Origin: Paratrimastix pyriformis
Taxonomy: Eukaryota; Preaxostyla; Paratrimastigidae
Length of the DNA: 64,000 nucleotides
NCBI GenBank assembly: GCA_027972325.1
Contig: JAPMOS010000017.1
Location: 454,501 to 518,500 of the forward strand
Direction of reading: 5' to 3'
Made by a program: the position numbers and the translations under genes. Positions within the stretch are counted from its first letter, which is position 1; each line of letters opens with the position of its first letter. Positions 11,170-23,465 of this stretch are shown here, piece after piece. Below the pieces are notes generated by a model, which ran no database searches, was not told the origin of the DNA, and saw only the letters and a program-made list of their open reading frames with translations.

Positions 11170-13721
11170 ATGAAAATGAGAAGAAGAAATCAGAAAAAAC
11201 CGATGCAGATGCTGCCGCCTCCTGCCCCTGTTGCTCAGGGTGGTGACCCTTCGCTTCTTATTCGCCTGCCCTCCGAGCTCTTTCTGACCATAATGGAGGC
11301 CTCATCGCCTTCTTTGCAGACCTATCTGCAAATGTTGAGTCTATGCCGGGCCACCCGCACCGCCATTCGGGGCACCCCGCGTGAGCTGTCCTTCTTCCTC
11401 TGCGACGACGACGACGACAACAATGATGCTTATGAAGGTGATGTCACCGACCCCTTGATGGCCCAGGTCATCGCCCCCAGCCCCGATGCCCTGGCCGCCC
11501 TGGTGGGCCCCTGCAAGGGCCTGGTCAAGCTGACCCTGCCCCGGGGCAACGTCATGCTCTTGGGTCGTTCCCCCGCCAATGCCCCCTGGGTGAGCGAGGC
11601 CTTCGAAGGCCACAGCCGCCTGGCCGTTCTCAGCGTTCCCTCGGCCGGTGCTTACATGCCCTTCCTGCCGGGCATCCTGGGCCTACTGCCCGGGCTGGAG
11701 GAACTCCACATGGGCGGGCCGGACCAAATCACCATCATGACCCGGCACTCCATCCACGGGTACTCTTGGGCAGCGCTCCTCTTGAGAGCCGATGATCTTC
11801 TGCCCGCCTTGGGCCTGTTCCGCCCTCCCCTTCGTGTGCTGCGCTACTCGGGGTTGCCGCTCCGCAACGCGGCCCCGAATCTCGGGCCGATTGCCAGTTC
11901 CCTCACGGATCTCCATTCCTTGGGGGAGCCGGAGCCGGACAGCGGGTCCTTCATGGCCGGCCTGGCCTCCGTCCAACGGCTGTCACTGGACGGGTACCCC
12001 GCTGCCTTCCTGCGTCCCATCGCCTCCCGGCTGTCCCAGCTTCGCCTGCTGCACTGCGGCGGCATTTCCGAGGACCTGGCCGATGTGGGCCTCTGTCGAC
12101 TGGAGTCCCTCCAGCTCCCCCTGCGATGCGATTCGGCGGCCGAGGTGGCGACCCTGGGCAGGCTACTCGGCGCCAACCGGGGCACCTTGCGCACCGTCAC
12201 CCTCGATGCCGTTGCTGGTGAGGCGGCGGCCAGGCCAAGGGGTGTCGGCCCAATCTCGCTCGCGGGGCTGTTTGACCCGCTGAACGGACTGCCCCATCTG
12301 GATGACCTCACCGTGATCCTGACGGAGGAATACTGCCTCGATACGCTCCCCGATCCCGACGCCGTCCTCGGCTGCCTGACGCCCGGCCTGTTGGATCAGC
12401 TGGCCCACCTCTCGGTCCATCTGCGCTATGGCAAACCCGAATTCTACAGACGTCCAACCGCCCCGATGATTCGCATCGCCGCCCGGCGGCTGCGAACCCT
12501 GTGCTTCAACGTCGGCTACATGATCCTGTCCTCGACCATCCTGGAGCTGGCCTGCCCCTGCCTGGAGGCGCTCGCCCTGCCGGAGTACGTCAAGCGCTAT
12601 CAGCAGGCATTCCTCGGGGGGCTGGTGATGGACTGCCCTCAACTGCGCTCGATCGAGGGCTTGCCGGGCGGGCCGTGCCAATGCCAGGCGACGGCCATGT
12701 CCCACTTGGCCCGGCTGCGTGTGCTGCGGGGAACCGCCAATTTGGGCACCCTTCTGCCGCTGCTGGACCTGGCGCCCGGGCTTCGCGATCTGTCGCCCAC
12801 GATCGCCGTCACCCAGGCGGCCCACTTGGCCCGCCTGCTCGCATCCGACACGCTCACCCGCCTCACGCTGAGTGTCCACCGGGGGGACGTCGTGGGCCGC
12901 ATCCTGCGCCTCCCCGCCCAGCTTGAGCGGCTGGAGGTGAGCCTCAGCACGCATCTCGATGAGCTTATGGTCGATGCTCCCGGGCTGCGCTCACTCAGCC
13001 TCTGGACCGGCTACGAATGGCAGGAATCCGTCTCCGGTCTCCGGGTGGCCCTCCGCTGCCCTGCCCTGTTGGCCCTCAAGCTCGACGTTCCCAGGCTCAC
13101 CCGTCTCGGGCTGGCCGATCCGGGAGGCCCGGTCCCACCCTGGTCCACCTGATCCTCCACGTCGAGCCCCACGGTCGGGAGGTGCCCGACATCAGGCAGA
13201 TGGAGAAGGCGACGGAGGACGAGCCCTTCATGGAGGATGTTGCCGGGACCTTGGAGCTGCTGGGCGCCCGCCTGCGCTGCCTCTGCCTGAGGGGGACCTT
13301 CCCCGCCTGGCCCCAGCTGGCCGCGGCCCTGGGCCGGCTGCCCCGCCTGGCCGAACTCGCGCTGTATCTGCTCACCGCCCCGGGCGACCTAGTCCTGGCC
13401 TGCCCGGCCCTCCAGCGGCTGACCCTCTCGGCCAACCGGTTCCGCTCGGTGGTCTTCGACTGCCCCCGGCTGGAGCTCCTGGTGATTGGCATCATCCTGA
13501 GACGCCTCGAGCGGTTTGAGCCGGCCGGGGGGCATCCCCCGCCCAACCTGTGCGTGCGCATGCAGCCCCACCTGGCCGAGCGGTTCCCCTGGTTGCAGCA
13601 GCGGGGGGGGGATGGTGGGAGGGGGGGAGGTCGCAAAGGCGAGGGAAGCGAATTGGGGCGCAACATGTACCCCCCGCGAGCACCTCTGCGGGCCTGCTGG
13701 CAGCGCAGAACCGGCGAGTGA
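11170..13721 (+). CDS. Leucine-rich-repeat protein with F-box-like N-terminus; one apparent frameshift
   Basis: Intronless, unlike nearly every neighbour. A short basic and Pro-rich start is followed by LLIRLPSELFLTIMEASSPS, an F-box-like helix pair, then many irregular LRRs with consensus LxxLxLPxx up to the end. An Asp-rich insert lies at about 11405. The frame opened at 11170 stops at 13152 (TGA), but the +1 frame carries on the same repeats without pause (LVHLILHVEP to LLVIGIILRRLERFEP) to a stop at 13719-13721. The shift lies between about 13115 and 13135, next to GGGAGG. This is either a sequencing indel, a real inactivating mutation, or a missed tiny intron. The absence of introns and the LRR/F-box layout suggest a large, recently expanded family. 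Likely role: substrate adaptor for ubiquitin ligation, by analogy only. Confidence 0.72.
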
Positions 13722-14174
13722 AAGCGAACACCCGGGCAATGTCCTCCTGAACATGGTCCTCCCCATCCCAAATCCACAATAATGTATGGGGGGGGCTGCG
13801 CTGAGGTCGAGGCCACAGATCGGCCGAACATGCCAGGATCAGCTTGTGTATCGCGAGTGCTATAATAATCACCGCGCAGATGAGTGCTGTTGGTGTCGGT
13901 GGAAGTGAAACTTGCGAAGAACCTGACACTCTACCTCCAAGACTAAAATGACCTGCCCGACCAACTGAAAATGGTCGAGTCAACCATGTCACTAAGACCA
14001 GCCAACGAACCTCGGGTCAGTTTGACAAAAAGATACAAAGCGAGGACAAGCGTCTTTTTTGTCATTGTCTTTGTCAAGTCGTCCGACAAAAAAAAGTACA
14101 ACTTGACCAGACTGTCCTTGTGGGGGGGGGGGGGGGGGGGGGGGCAACCTCCGGGTACGTAGGCCCTCGAGGGT
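13722..14174. other. Convergent intergenic region
   Basis: Lies between the 3' ends of the LRR gene (+) and the ASCC1-like gene (-). It contains a G run of about 22 bases (14121-14142) and an AT-rich part around 13850-14110. No gene is seen. Confidence 0.5.
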
Positions 14175-17100
14175 TTATTCCCTCTTCTTTCGGTACGCCA
14201 CCACCCCGGCAGGCAGTTTCCACATGTCGTCCCCAGCCGTCTGCGGGGGGGCGGCGGCGCTGGCCGGGGAGGCAGCCGCCTGCGGCTTTCCGGGGCCCTT
14301 CCCCGACCTGTTGCCACCGGGGCTGCTGTTCGGCTGGCCACGAGGCGGCTTGGGCGATGATGTGGGCGGCGGGGGAGGGGTGGTGCGGGCCGCCTGCTGG
14401 GCTGGGGGTGGTGGCGAGGTGACGGTCGGTGCTGCGGGTGCGGGTGCTGGTGCGGGTGCGGGTGCAGCGGGTGGTGCAGCGGGCGCGGGTGCGGCTGCAG
14501 GTGCGGGTGGGTTCTGTTGGCGCGGGGCAAAGGGTCCCGCCCGGAACTGTTGGCGCTGCCGGGGCGGAAGCGGCACGGCCAGAGGCGCCGGGGTCAGAGC
14601 CGCCGTGCCCTGCTGGTGTGCCGGGGTGACAGCCACTGTGTTCTGCGGTGGTGCCGGCGCCGCGGGGATCACCGGCTTCGGGAGGTCCGTGGGCTGGGGC
14701 AGGACGGACCGAGGCAGGGCAGTGATCGGGACGGGCGGGGGCGAGGGCCGGGCTGGGGGGCTGGCGGCAGGGGCGGGACGGGGCGGCGAGAACCGCGGGG
14801 GGAGAGACACAGCCGCGGGTGCGGGTGTGGGGGCAGGGGCGTGGGGTGGAGGGGATGCCCGCGGGGGGAGAGCCACAGCCGCGGGGGGAGAGGACCGCGG
14901 GGGAAGAGCCACAACCGCGGGGGGAGGAGCCTGCTGGGTCCCCAGTGGGGCCAGTGAGGCCCGGGCCACACAGTGGTAGAACGACCCGGTGATAGCCTCC
15001 TCCTCCTGCTGCTCCTCCTCCTCCTCGGCATCCTCATCCTCCGCCTTGTGTCCCTGCTCGTCCTTCGGGTCCGCGCACGGCCCGGGCCCGTCATCCTCCT
15101 CATCGTCATCATACAGATCGGACGCGCCCCGGGAGGCATAGGCGGCAGGCCCGGCAGAGCACGTGGGTGCGGCAGGGGCGGGCTTGGGGGCGGCAGGGGG
15201 CAGGGCGGGGCGCGACTCGATCAGGCGCTGGGAGAGGTGCACCTCGGGGCATATGTGTGTGCCCAGGTCGCAGGCGGCCAGGTCTGAGATGGCCAGTCAA
15301 CATGGGGGAACGGTGGGGGGTATTTTATTATCATCACCGCCATCACCGCCATCGCCATCACCACCATCACCATCACCATCACCATCACCACCATCACCAT
15401 CACCATCACCATCACCATCACCACCATCACCATCACCCACCAACCGCCACATACCACACCGCACCACATCAAACACCACACACCATCACCACCGACCATC
15501 ATCCAATCATCACCCACATCACCATCACCAGCATCCTCATCCTCATCCTCATCATCACCCAATCAATATGCTGTGTCTGCGGACCGGCCAGGATCTGCCT
15601 GCAATCGACGGGCACCCGGGGGCCTCGTGGCTGCCCCGGCTCGACCCGACGGTAGCGGGTGTTGATCAGGGTGGCGTGGATCTTCAGGTCGCCCCGCAGG
15701 TAGTTATCCGGGTCCTCCTCGACATACAGCCCCGCGTCCTGGAAGGCGCGCTTCAGGTGGGCTGCGAGGGCGAGGGCGAGGACGGGAGGGGGAGCAGGAG
15801 AGAAGGATGATGATGATGAGCGCGGCGATGATGAAGATGATCATGCGATCTGGTGATGGTGATGATGCTGATTCAGCTGCGGGCATCCAAGTCCGTCCCG
15901 TCATTATGGCTCATGGCCCCACTCGTCCCTCCGCACAGGGAAAAATATTTGTGGCCTGACGGAGTTGAACCGTCCCCTTCCGCGGCTTCCGCAGGTGTGC
16001 TTCCCGCTACACCACGGCCACCAAAAAATCTGAGGTCGTCCCTGATCCGGGGTGCACATGGCACGAGCCCACTCAGCCCATGGACCTGCGAGCCTGTTGA
16101 TGTGGTCCCGGGCCTGGTGCTCCTCCGTCACGTTCAAGTAGAGCACATCCACAGCCGACGGGTCGTCGTTCATGTACTGGGGGATGCAGCCAGGGAGAGG
16201 GGATGCAGACAGGGCAGGGTGGGTGGGAAGAAAAAAGGACGAATTTCTTTCGAAATGTAACAAAGAGGGGGGTGGGGCCATGGAGCGGATGGGTCATGAA
16301 ACGGGTGGGGTCGGGTGGGGTAATGGGGAGGTCGGGTAATGCAGCGGATGGGGTAATGCAGCGGATGGGGTAACGCAGCAGGTGGGGTGTGGGAGCAAAG
16401 GGGCTGATCAATCGGACAGGGGACAAAGACAGGTGGGGTAATGGAACGGATGAAGGTTCATCAGATGGTGTAATGGAGCGGATAGGGTCATGGAATACGT
16501 GGTGTGAGGATGAAGGGAAGTCCCGCATCCCGAGCGAGGCAGACCTCGAGTCCCTTGATGTGCAGCGCGAGCGGGTCGCCCTGCATGACGTTCATCCGGA
16601 GGGTCGGCTCGGCCTGGGTCAGGATCTCGGCCGCCCGGGCGACGTCCTCCTTGGTGAAGAGCTGATCACCCCCCGGGGGGGGGAGGGACCGAGCATGGAC
16701 ATATGGACATATGGGCATGAAGGCATATGGGCAGGGACAGGCATGGGCATCGGGACATGGACAGATGGGCATGGGGAGGAGGATCGAACCTTGGTCATAA
16801 AGAGGGTCAAGTGAAGTCGAGACGGAGGAACCAAAATGGAGGGGTCCATGCCCGATGCGCTGCCATGTCTGTTCGGGGATCGTGTGGAAAGAACCGTGGG
16901 ATGTGGAGACAGCAGACCGCGTCAAGATGTCAGAGTGGAGTTGGGTGAGCCGTTTCACCAACTCGGGGTTATGCAGTGCCAGAGGCACACAGACGAAATG
17001 GGTGAACGGAACAGATTTCTTTGCCTGAGAAGATCAGAATGAGGTGAGGCCGACCGGATCGGTGGGACGGCTCTGAAGACCGTTTCGACAAGGATTTCGA

Positions 17101-17566
17101 TTTGTGTCTTTGCTGATTGCAAAGCTTGATCGGTGGGACCCTTGAGGACTGGACAGGAGATGATCGGGGATTAAGGAGAAGGACCAGAACAGACTCACAT
17201 CGTCGTTTTCGCTCTCGCGTGGTGGCAGACTAATCACAGCTCCCGTTTCGCCCTGAATTTTGCGGCGGGTGGCGCCGCCCTTCCCGACAAGGTAACTGTG
17301 AAAGATGTGGGGGATCGTGATATGGGTAGCCCGAGCTCCGGAGACTGGGTCCCGTTCAATCTGTAAGGAATCTTCACCTTCGTCGAGGTAATCGGACGCC
17401 TTTTCAAGCGGTGGAGGCGGAGGGAGGTCACCCAATTCGGTGATGAGTCGGAAGCACCGATATGGAGCTCCGCCAACACGCACCACTACCAAGAATATAA
17501 AGAGACGTGAGTTAGGCTGCCAACGAAAGCAGAACGGGGGCACAAACCCTCAAATTCGCGGTCCAT
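14175..17566 (-). CDS. ASCC1: ASCC1-like protein: KH domain plus 2H phosphoesterase fold, with Pro/Ala-rich tail
   Basis: Homologue of activating signal cointegrator complex subunit 1, a partner of the ASC-1 complex in transcription and alkylation repair. ATG 17564-17566 opens MDREFE; a short intron leads to the KH domain, ITIPHIFHSYLVGKGGATRR (about 17300). The 2H/AKAP18-type domain follows: PFTHFVCVPLAL (16990), SRLHLTLFMTK (first HxT, 16820), LALHIKGLE, YMNDDPSAVDVLYLNVTEEH (16160) and LKIHATLINTRYR (second HxT, 15690). Both HxT motifs are intact. YMNDDP..VDVLY matches animal ASCC1 closely. The C-terminal 340 residues (15242 to TAA 14175) are acidic, then Pro/Ala-rich, ending KLPAGVVAYRKKRE; animal ASCC1 lacks such a tail. 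Introns at about 16910 and 17050 are only 46 nt. The intron from 16085 to about 15767 carries a tRNA-derived element. Confidence 0.88.
15343..15550. repeat. ATCACC/ATCATC microsatellite in ASCC1-like intron
   Basis: Imperfect array of ATCACC, ATC and CATCCTC units on the + strand. It fills most of the intron that precedes the acidic/proline-rich terminal exon. Read on the gene's own strand it is GGTGAT-rich. Confidence 0.85.
15925..16058 (-). repeat. tRNA-derived SINE-like element, copy 1
   Basis: The tRNA-like core is complement(15950-16021), 72 nt. It has a 7-bp acceptor stem with one mismatch (GTGGCCG / AGGCCAC), a D arm GTG-TAGCGGGAAG-CAC holding an A box (TGGTGTAGCGG), and a 5-bp T stem GACGG/CCGTC holding a B box (GGTTCAACTCC). 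The anticodon arm is degenerate: loop GGAAGCC has no T33. The core is followed by AAATATTTTT, a Pol III terminator. Copy 2 (22926-23045) shares not only the core but the upstream GTGCACCCCGGATCAGGGA and the downstream TTTTTCCC plus GCGGAGGG. This means the mobilised unit is longer than a tRNA. It sits in an intron of the ASCC1-like gene, same strand. No clean target duplication is visible here. Confidence 0.7.
16270..16490. repeat. Degenerate minisatellite in ASCC1-like intron
   Basis: Diverged units of the form GGTAATGCAGCGGATGG, some without the GCAGC part, occur about eight times. They fill the intron between YMNDDPS and the upstream exon ending at GLE. Confidence 0.7.
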
Positions 17567-17666
17567 TAGTCAAGGAACAGCGGGTTGTGCCTTGTCGTTA
17601 GCGTCCATTTTTCTGGTTTGTGTTATTTCCTGTCTGTGATGGTGGGGTCTGATCGGTTTTCAGAGA
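17567..17666. promoter_or_regulatory. 100-bp divergent promoter region (ASCC1-like / DPM1)
   Basis: The only DNA between two opposite start codons. It is T-rich on the DPM1 strand, with a GATCGGTTTTC stretch 10-20 bases before the DPM1 ATG. The two genes probably share one nucleosome-free promoter. Confidence 0.5.
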
Positions 17667-18707
<1,041 letters not shown>

Positions 18708-18827
18708 CTTTGATTGGTCGTGCGTTGCACTGTGTTACAACACGTTTTTTTTCGCAAGCTTTTTTTGCCGGGAGCCGGTCCGCCCCGAGGCTCGAGTCGC
18801 CCAGTCTTTTTTTCAAACATTATCAAA

Positions 18828-20276
18828 ATGGCCGGTGTGATGCCCGTGATGAAATCAATCATCGAAAGATTCGGCCCCATCGGGTACCTCGTGACTGCAT
18901 TGGATGGGAGCTGCAGCTCCCGGATTGCAGTCATCATGCCACGGGAGACTCACAACGACTTCTTCAGCATCACCACAAAATCTTCGAGCAAATTTAAGGA
19001 AATTAAGACCAACCCCAATGTTCTTTTCCTTCTTTATGATGCCAAGACCGTTTCCCACGTGTTCTGCAAAGCAACGGTTGACATTCTCGAAGACTCGGAG
19101 ACTCGGCATGCTCTGTGGTGCGATTCTTGGCGTGAACATGGGCACAACGGTGCGTATTTGTTCCCGAACGATCATTCCCAGAAATTTTTCTCCCAGGCCC
19201 CGATGATACCAACTTGGTTTTCCTGCGGTACAACTTCTCGGCCATCATCGAAACACCTTTTATGAAGCCCCCAATTGTCCACACCTTCCCCTTGACGCCC
19301 GTGGATCCGGTTTCTGTTGATGTCTCTGTGGCCACTCCAACCCCGGATCTCGATCGCGCCACTGCACTCCTCCGTGAATTCCTCGAGAAGGACTCCACCG
19401 TTTTGATGTGCACTCGCGATGGTGAGACCGACCTTGCCGCTCGGTTCATGGTCTGTCTGTCCCCCGGTGCGGGGGCACTCTCTCACGGTCCCCCAAACCC
19501 CAGAACTTGCGCCACCGCTTCGATGTTGGCCTTTACGGGATCACCAAAGCCAACAGTCCCAAGGTGCGCCAGCTGCAAAAGAATCCGCACGCCTGGTCTG
19601 CGTCACCCCATGGCACCATCCACACTTCCTCCGGGAATAGCCTGCACTGGTACCTGCCCGAATCGGGGTTCAAGCAGCTGATTGCCCAGGCGACCGTCCA
19701 CGTGGACACCCAGCCCGAGCTGTGCCGCCTCCTGTGGCGTGACGAGATGCGTCGCTTTGGCTTCGCCGTCCGTCACGCACGCCCTCGCGCCTTCCTATTT
19801 CCTTCCCACTCCCCCGTCATCGATCCCGGAAAACTCGAGTCGCCGCCTCACCCGCACCCGCATCTGCACGACACACACACACACAGGGCCCTGAGGAAGT
19901 CGCCGTTCTGCGGGTTGCCGTCAGCCGGCTGCACATGCAGCCCATGGCCGCACCCGGCGTGTCGTACGGCCTCCCTGCGGCGCCCCTCCCCACCCGCACC
20001 ACCGAGCCTGCCCCCGAAGAGGATGGTGGTCTGTTGCCGCGTGCATCTGTGTGTGTGTCGGTGTGGCCGTCTCCTCCGTCGTGGCGTAATGCGGGAGGGT
20101 CCCTTGCGGCTGTGTCTGAGTTTGTTTGTGGCTGGAACTCCCTGCCCTCGATCACCCACCCTTCCCGTCCGATTGACGCACCCATCACTCCAAAATAATC
20201 AGCGAAGGCCGCGGGCAAGAAGCACCCGCGCGATGATGCAGCGGCCGACTGCGAGGAGTCCGCAGGCCGGAACTGA
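18828..20276 (+). CDS. Tandem pyridoxamine-5'-phosphate-oxidase-fold (FMN-binding split barrel) protein
   Basis: Two PNPOx-like (general stress protein 26 type) domains in one chain. Domain 1: GPIGYLVTALDGSCSSRIAV, FSITTKSSSKFKEIKTNPNV, VLFLLYDAKTVSHVFCKATV and a terminal LW. Domain 2 starts ATALLREFLEKDSTVLMCTRDG and continues GLYGITKANSPKVRQLQKNP, WYLPESGFKQLIAQATVHVD and LLWRDEM. In domain 2 the strand order is kept but the residues that usually hold FMN are less obvious. The C-terminal exons add GPEEVAVLRVAVSRLHMQPM and a Lys/Asp-rich tail ending at TGA 20274. The first intron (about 19147-19197) is about 50 nt. Such proteins bind FMN, F420 or haem-like cofactors; reaction unknown. The start codon lies 120 bases after the DPM1 stop. 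Confidence 0.82.
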
Positions 20277-20661
20277 GCTGCTCCTCCCGTTCGTCACACC
20301 GCCTCCCGTCGCTTGGGGCTGAAAGGGACAGCCCGGTGAGGGACCGCAGTGCCCCTCGAGGGCCCCGACTGACCCCCCCCAGTCCCCCCCCCGCGGTCGA
20401 TTTAATTTCTGTGTTTCTGTAGTTGATCGGACACACGGCTTCTTTGAGCGACATAGATCGCGAAGAGGGCGGCGACCAGGCGGGATTTTTTTCTCCGAGG
20501 GCGTGGCATGCGGCAAGATCATCGCCAGCGCCTTCTTCCTGCTGTGGCTGAGAGGGGACTTTGACTCAAGGGAGGGGGGTCTCCTCCCTGTGTGTGTGGC
20601 GGTGGTGGTCGAACTGGGGTGTTGGGGGAAAAAAACACCGCACTGCACCCTCTGGCCAGCC

Positions 20662-20775
20662 GAGGGTGCATCCGAGTGATCTGGAAAGAAACGATGTCGC
20701 TCCAACCTTTGAGCCGAAAGACTTGGCTCTCTTGGAGCGACATCGGCCCTTTCCAGATGAAATTTCCCAACCCTC
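20662..20775. other. Long imperfect hairpin, candidate structured RNA or cruciform
   Basis: A 27-base left arm (20679-20705) pairs with 20732-20758 with only an internal loop of four positions (20689-20692). The inner 13 bp (GATGTCGCTCCAA with its complement) are perfect. A nested GAGCC/GGCTC helix closes the 26-base loop (20711-20715 with 20725-20729). An outer GAGGGT/ACCCTC helix (20662-20667 with 20770-20775) adds a base. A second small inverted repeat (ACCCAT/ATGGGT) lies about 30 bases further on, near 20800-20822. Confidence 0.6.
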
Positions 20776-20984
20776 TGTGCCCTGATAAGGGCGGCGTCTC
20801 GGTACCCATCAAAATATTATGGGTCTGCATTTAAAAAATATGTGTTCTTTCACCATCGCCGCTCCTCCTGTTCGAGCCGCCCTTCTGCTGCGCACCGCCT
20901 CCCAACGAGGAACAGCAGGGTGTTTGCTGGGCCGGTTCCAGTGAGTTCTCACAACCCGAGAGTCTGCCACCATCAAATATCAGA

Positions 20985-21115
20985 GGAGGAGGAAGGGGAG
21001 GAGGAGGAGGAGGAGGAGGAGGAGGAGGAGGAGGAGGAGCAGGAGGAGCAGGAGGAGGAGGAGCAGGAGGAGCAGGAGGAGGAGGAGGAGCAGGAGGAGC
21101 AGGAGGAGCACACAG
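20985..21115. repeat. GGA/GCAGGA microsatellite
   Basis: About 130 bases of GGA triplets with scattered GCAGGA units on the + strand, followed by purine-rich sequence. Intergenic. Confidence 0.9.
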
Positions 21116-21374
21116 ATGGCGAGGAAGAAGAGGCGAGCGGACCCCCAGAAACAAACAACAACAGCAAAGGAAAAGGTGAGCCTCGCTGAGGCCGAGATTG
21201 GAAGACGAGCGAGAGAGGGGCCGGGTGGTTGGAAAGAAGCGGACCACACTCCGTCAACCCAAAAAAACGCAATCACAGGTGTGCTGCCCGGGGGCACGAA
21301 AGATAAAAGTCACCGGAAAGGTGGATGCCCAGACAACAAGAATGCGGCTGAGGAGAAGGGCACGGGGGGAGGTG

Positions 21375-21490
21375 AAGATGGGATGGGATGGGTGAGGAAG
21401 GGATGGGTGAGGATGGGATGGGGGATGGATGGGGGATGGAGGATGGGAGGATGGGGTGGGATGGGTGAGGAAGGGATGAGTGAGGAAGGG
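21375..21490. repeat. GGGATGGGTGAGGA-type minisatellite
   Basis: Repeated GGGATGG, GGGTGAGGA and GGATGGGG units. Intergenic, close to the 3' end of the TmcB-hemerythrin gene. Confidence 0.75.
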
Positions 21491-21870
21491 AGGCGAGAGG
21501 TGCCCCAAACAAACCCTGCGGGAGAAGAGAACACGACAGTGAGAGGCGGCTTGCACGTGCGGAGGACGGGTGTCGGTCGGTGGTATGCAGGTGTTACATC
21601 ATCGCATCCCAAACACAAAAAGAGGGGTCGATGGAGACGGCGGCACAAAAACAGGCAGCAGACAAGGCGGCCCGCACAGACGGGAACGGGGTGATGTTGG
21701 CGGATCGGCCGACCAGCCGATTGCCACGGAGAGAGAGAGAGAGGCAGCACACACGAGGAACGCCGACGCATCGACACACAAACCGCAACAAAAAGCCACC
21801 GGCCGGCCGGCCGGAGGGAAGGAAGAAGGGGCGGGCGGGGAAGGGTGGAAGAAGGGAAGGGCGCCGGCCA

Positions 21871-23430
21871 TCATCGGACGCCCTTGGTGTGAAGATAGTC
21901 CGCGTACTCTCGGTCGCGAGTCTGCACACAGAATAGGGAGGCGATGATGCGTTGCAGAGAGAGCAGACAGTGAAAGGGAGGCCACGCCCAAGCAGTACAC
22001 AGGATATCCATCCAATGATCATCTTCAAACAACATCAACACCAGCCAAGCATCATCATCATCATCATGATGCGGGCGGGGGGACCTTGATGTGGCTCGTC
22101 AGCCAGTTGGTGAGGAAGTGGACGAGTTTGATGTCGGCGCCCTCCTCGTTCCGCCGATAAGCCTCCGAGAAGCGGGTCATCTGCGATCAAGGACGATGAG
22201 AAGACGGAGTCGATCGATTGGATATTGGCGGATAGGGTGATGATGCTGGTGATGCCGACTGGATCGTGATGCCGAGGGCTGCTGATTGGTCGATGCTTGG
22301 ATGCTGAATGGATGAGATGCTGATGACCCCCCCCCCCCGTGATGCATAGGGCGAGCTTTCCGGGCGTCCGACTGTCGTCCCTCCCCGATACACGATCCAG
22401 GGATGTCCGCACGTGATCAGCAACCAGCACCTGGGATGACCACCACCCGCATCTGCGGACCGTCTTGACCATCTCGGCATGCCAGCGGTGGTGCTGGGCC
22501 TGGCCGGGGTATCCGTAGCGATGCATCAGCTCCTCCTCGTCCGAGAAGTGCACTGCGCGGGACACGTGACAGGGGGGTGCGCGCATCGGGGTGAGCCACC
22601 ACAGAACCCAGAGAATGACCGAAGGACGGGTGCGCCCTGGGGGGCTAGCCATCACAAGCACTGGCAACCAGGAGGGGGGATGGAGACAGGGCAGATGGCA
22701 AACCTTTGGTGTACTGCATCATCGCGTCGAGGACCTCGCCGACGACCTCCCGCTCCCGGTGGGCCATCATTGCCTGCATCACCCCAAAGAGGTATCCGCC
22801 CCGGACCAGCCGATGATGGAGAGCACAAACAAAAACACACACCACACACCACGCACACCACACACAAACAACAAAAAAACACAAAAACACACAAAACCAA
22901 ACACACTCGTACCATGGGTGCACCCCGGATCAGGGAGCTCACGAGATTTTTGGTGGCCGTGGTGTAGCGGGAAGCACACCTGCGGACAGCTGCGGAAGGG
23001 GACGGTTCAACTCCGTCAGGCCACAAATATTTTTCCCCGCGCGGAGGGTGCACCCGACAGACGCGATACATCTGGTTGATCAAGTCCACGAGGCGCCTGT
23101 GCTGCTTGTCCATGGTCTTGATGTGCAGGCCCATGCTGCTGTCCCACACCATCAGATCCGCGGCTGCGCAGCAGTGAGGAGAAAGAAAGAAAGAAAGAAG
23201 AAGAAGAAGAAATGAAACATACGTAGTAAGACGATGATCGGACGCTGATGATGATGAACCGAGCCAGTGAGATCACGAGGGACGGGGAAACGGACCCACG
23301 GCGGCGTCCTCGGGCATAAAGGCCAGCATCCGGCGCGTCTTCATTGCCTCCTTCTCCAGGACCGCCTCGGCCCGCCGGAAACAGACCGCTGGGGATGCCG
23401 ACCACGCACACAATAAGATGAGATGATGAT

Positions 23431-23465
<35 letters not shown>

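Larger units (their letters stand above)
20277..21870. other. 1.6-kb convergent intergenic region
   Basis: Separates the 3' ends of the PNPOx gene (+) and the TmcB-hemerythrin gene (-). It holds a strong long hairpin (20662-20775), a GGA-rich array (20985-21115), a GGGATGGGTGAGGA-type array (21375-21490) and purine-rich sequence. Long frames through it are low-complexity by-products; I call no protein gene. Confidence 0.5.

Noticed and set aside
15950-16021. Functional tRNA gene
   Set aside because: The anticodon loop lacks T33 and does not give a convincing anticodon, the copy at 22953 has a different loop length, and flanks are shared between copies, which fits a dispersed element better.
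20980-21297. Long frames on both strands through the GGA array (poly-Glu, poly-Leu and poly-Ser translations)
   Set aside because: They are simple-repeat by-products with no flanking protein-like sequence; all frames of the repeat stay open.
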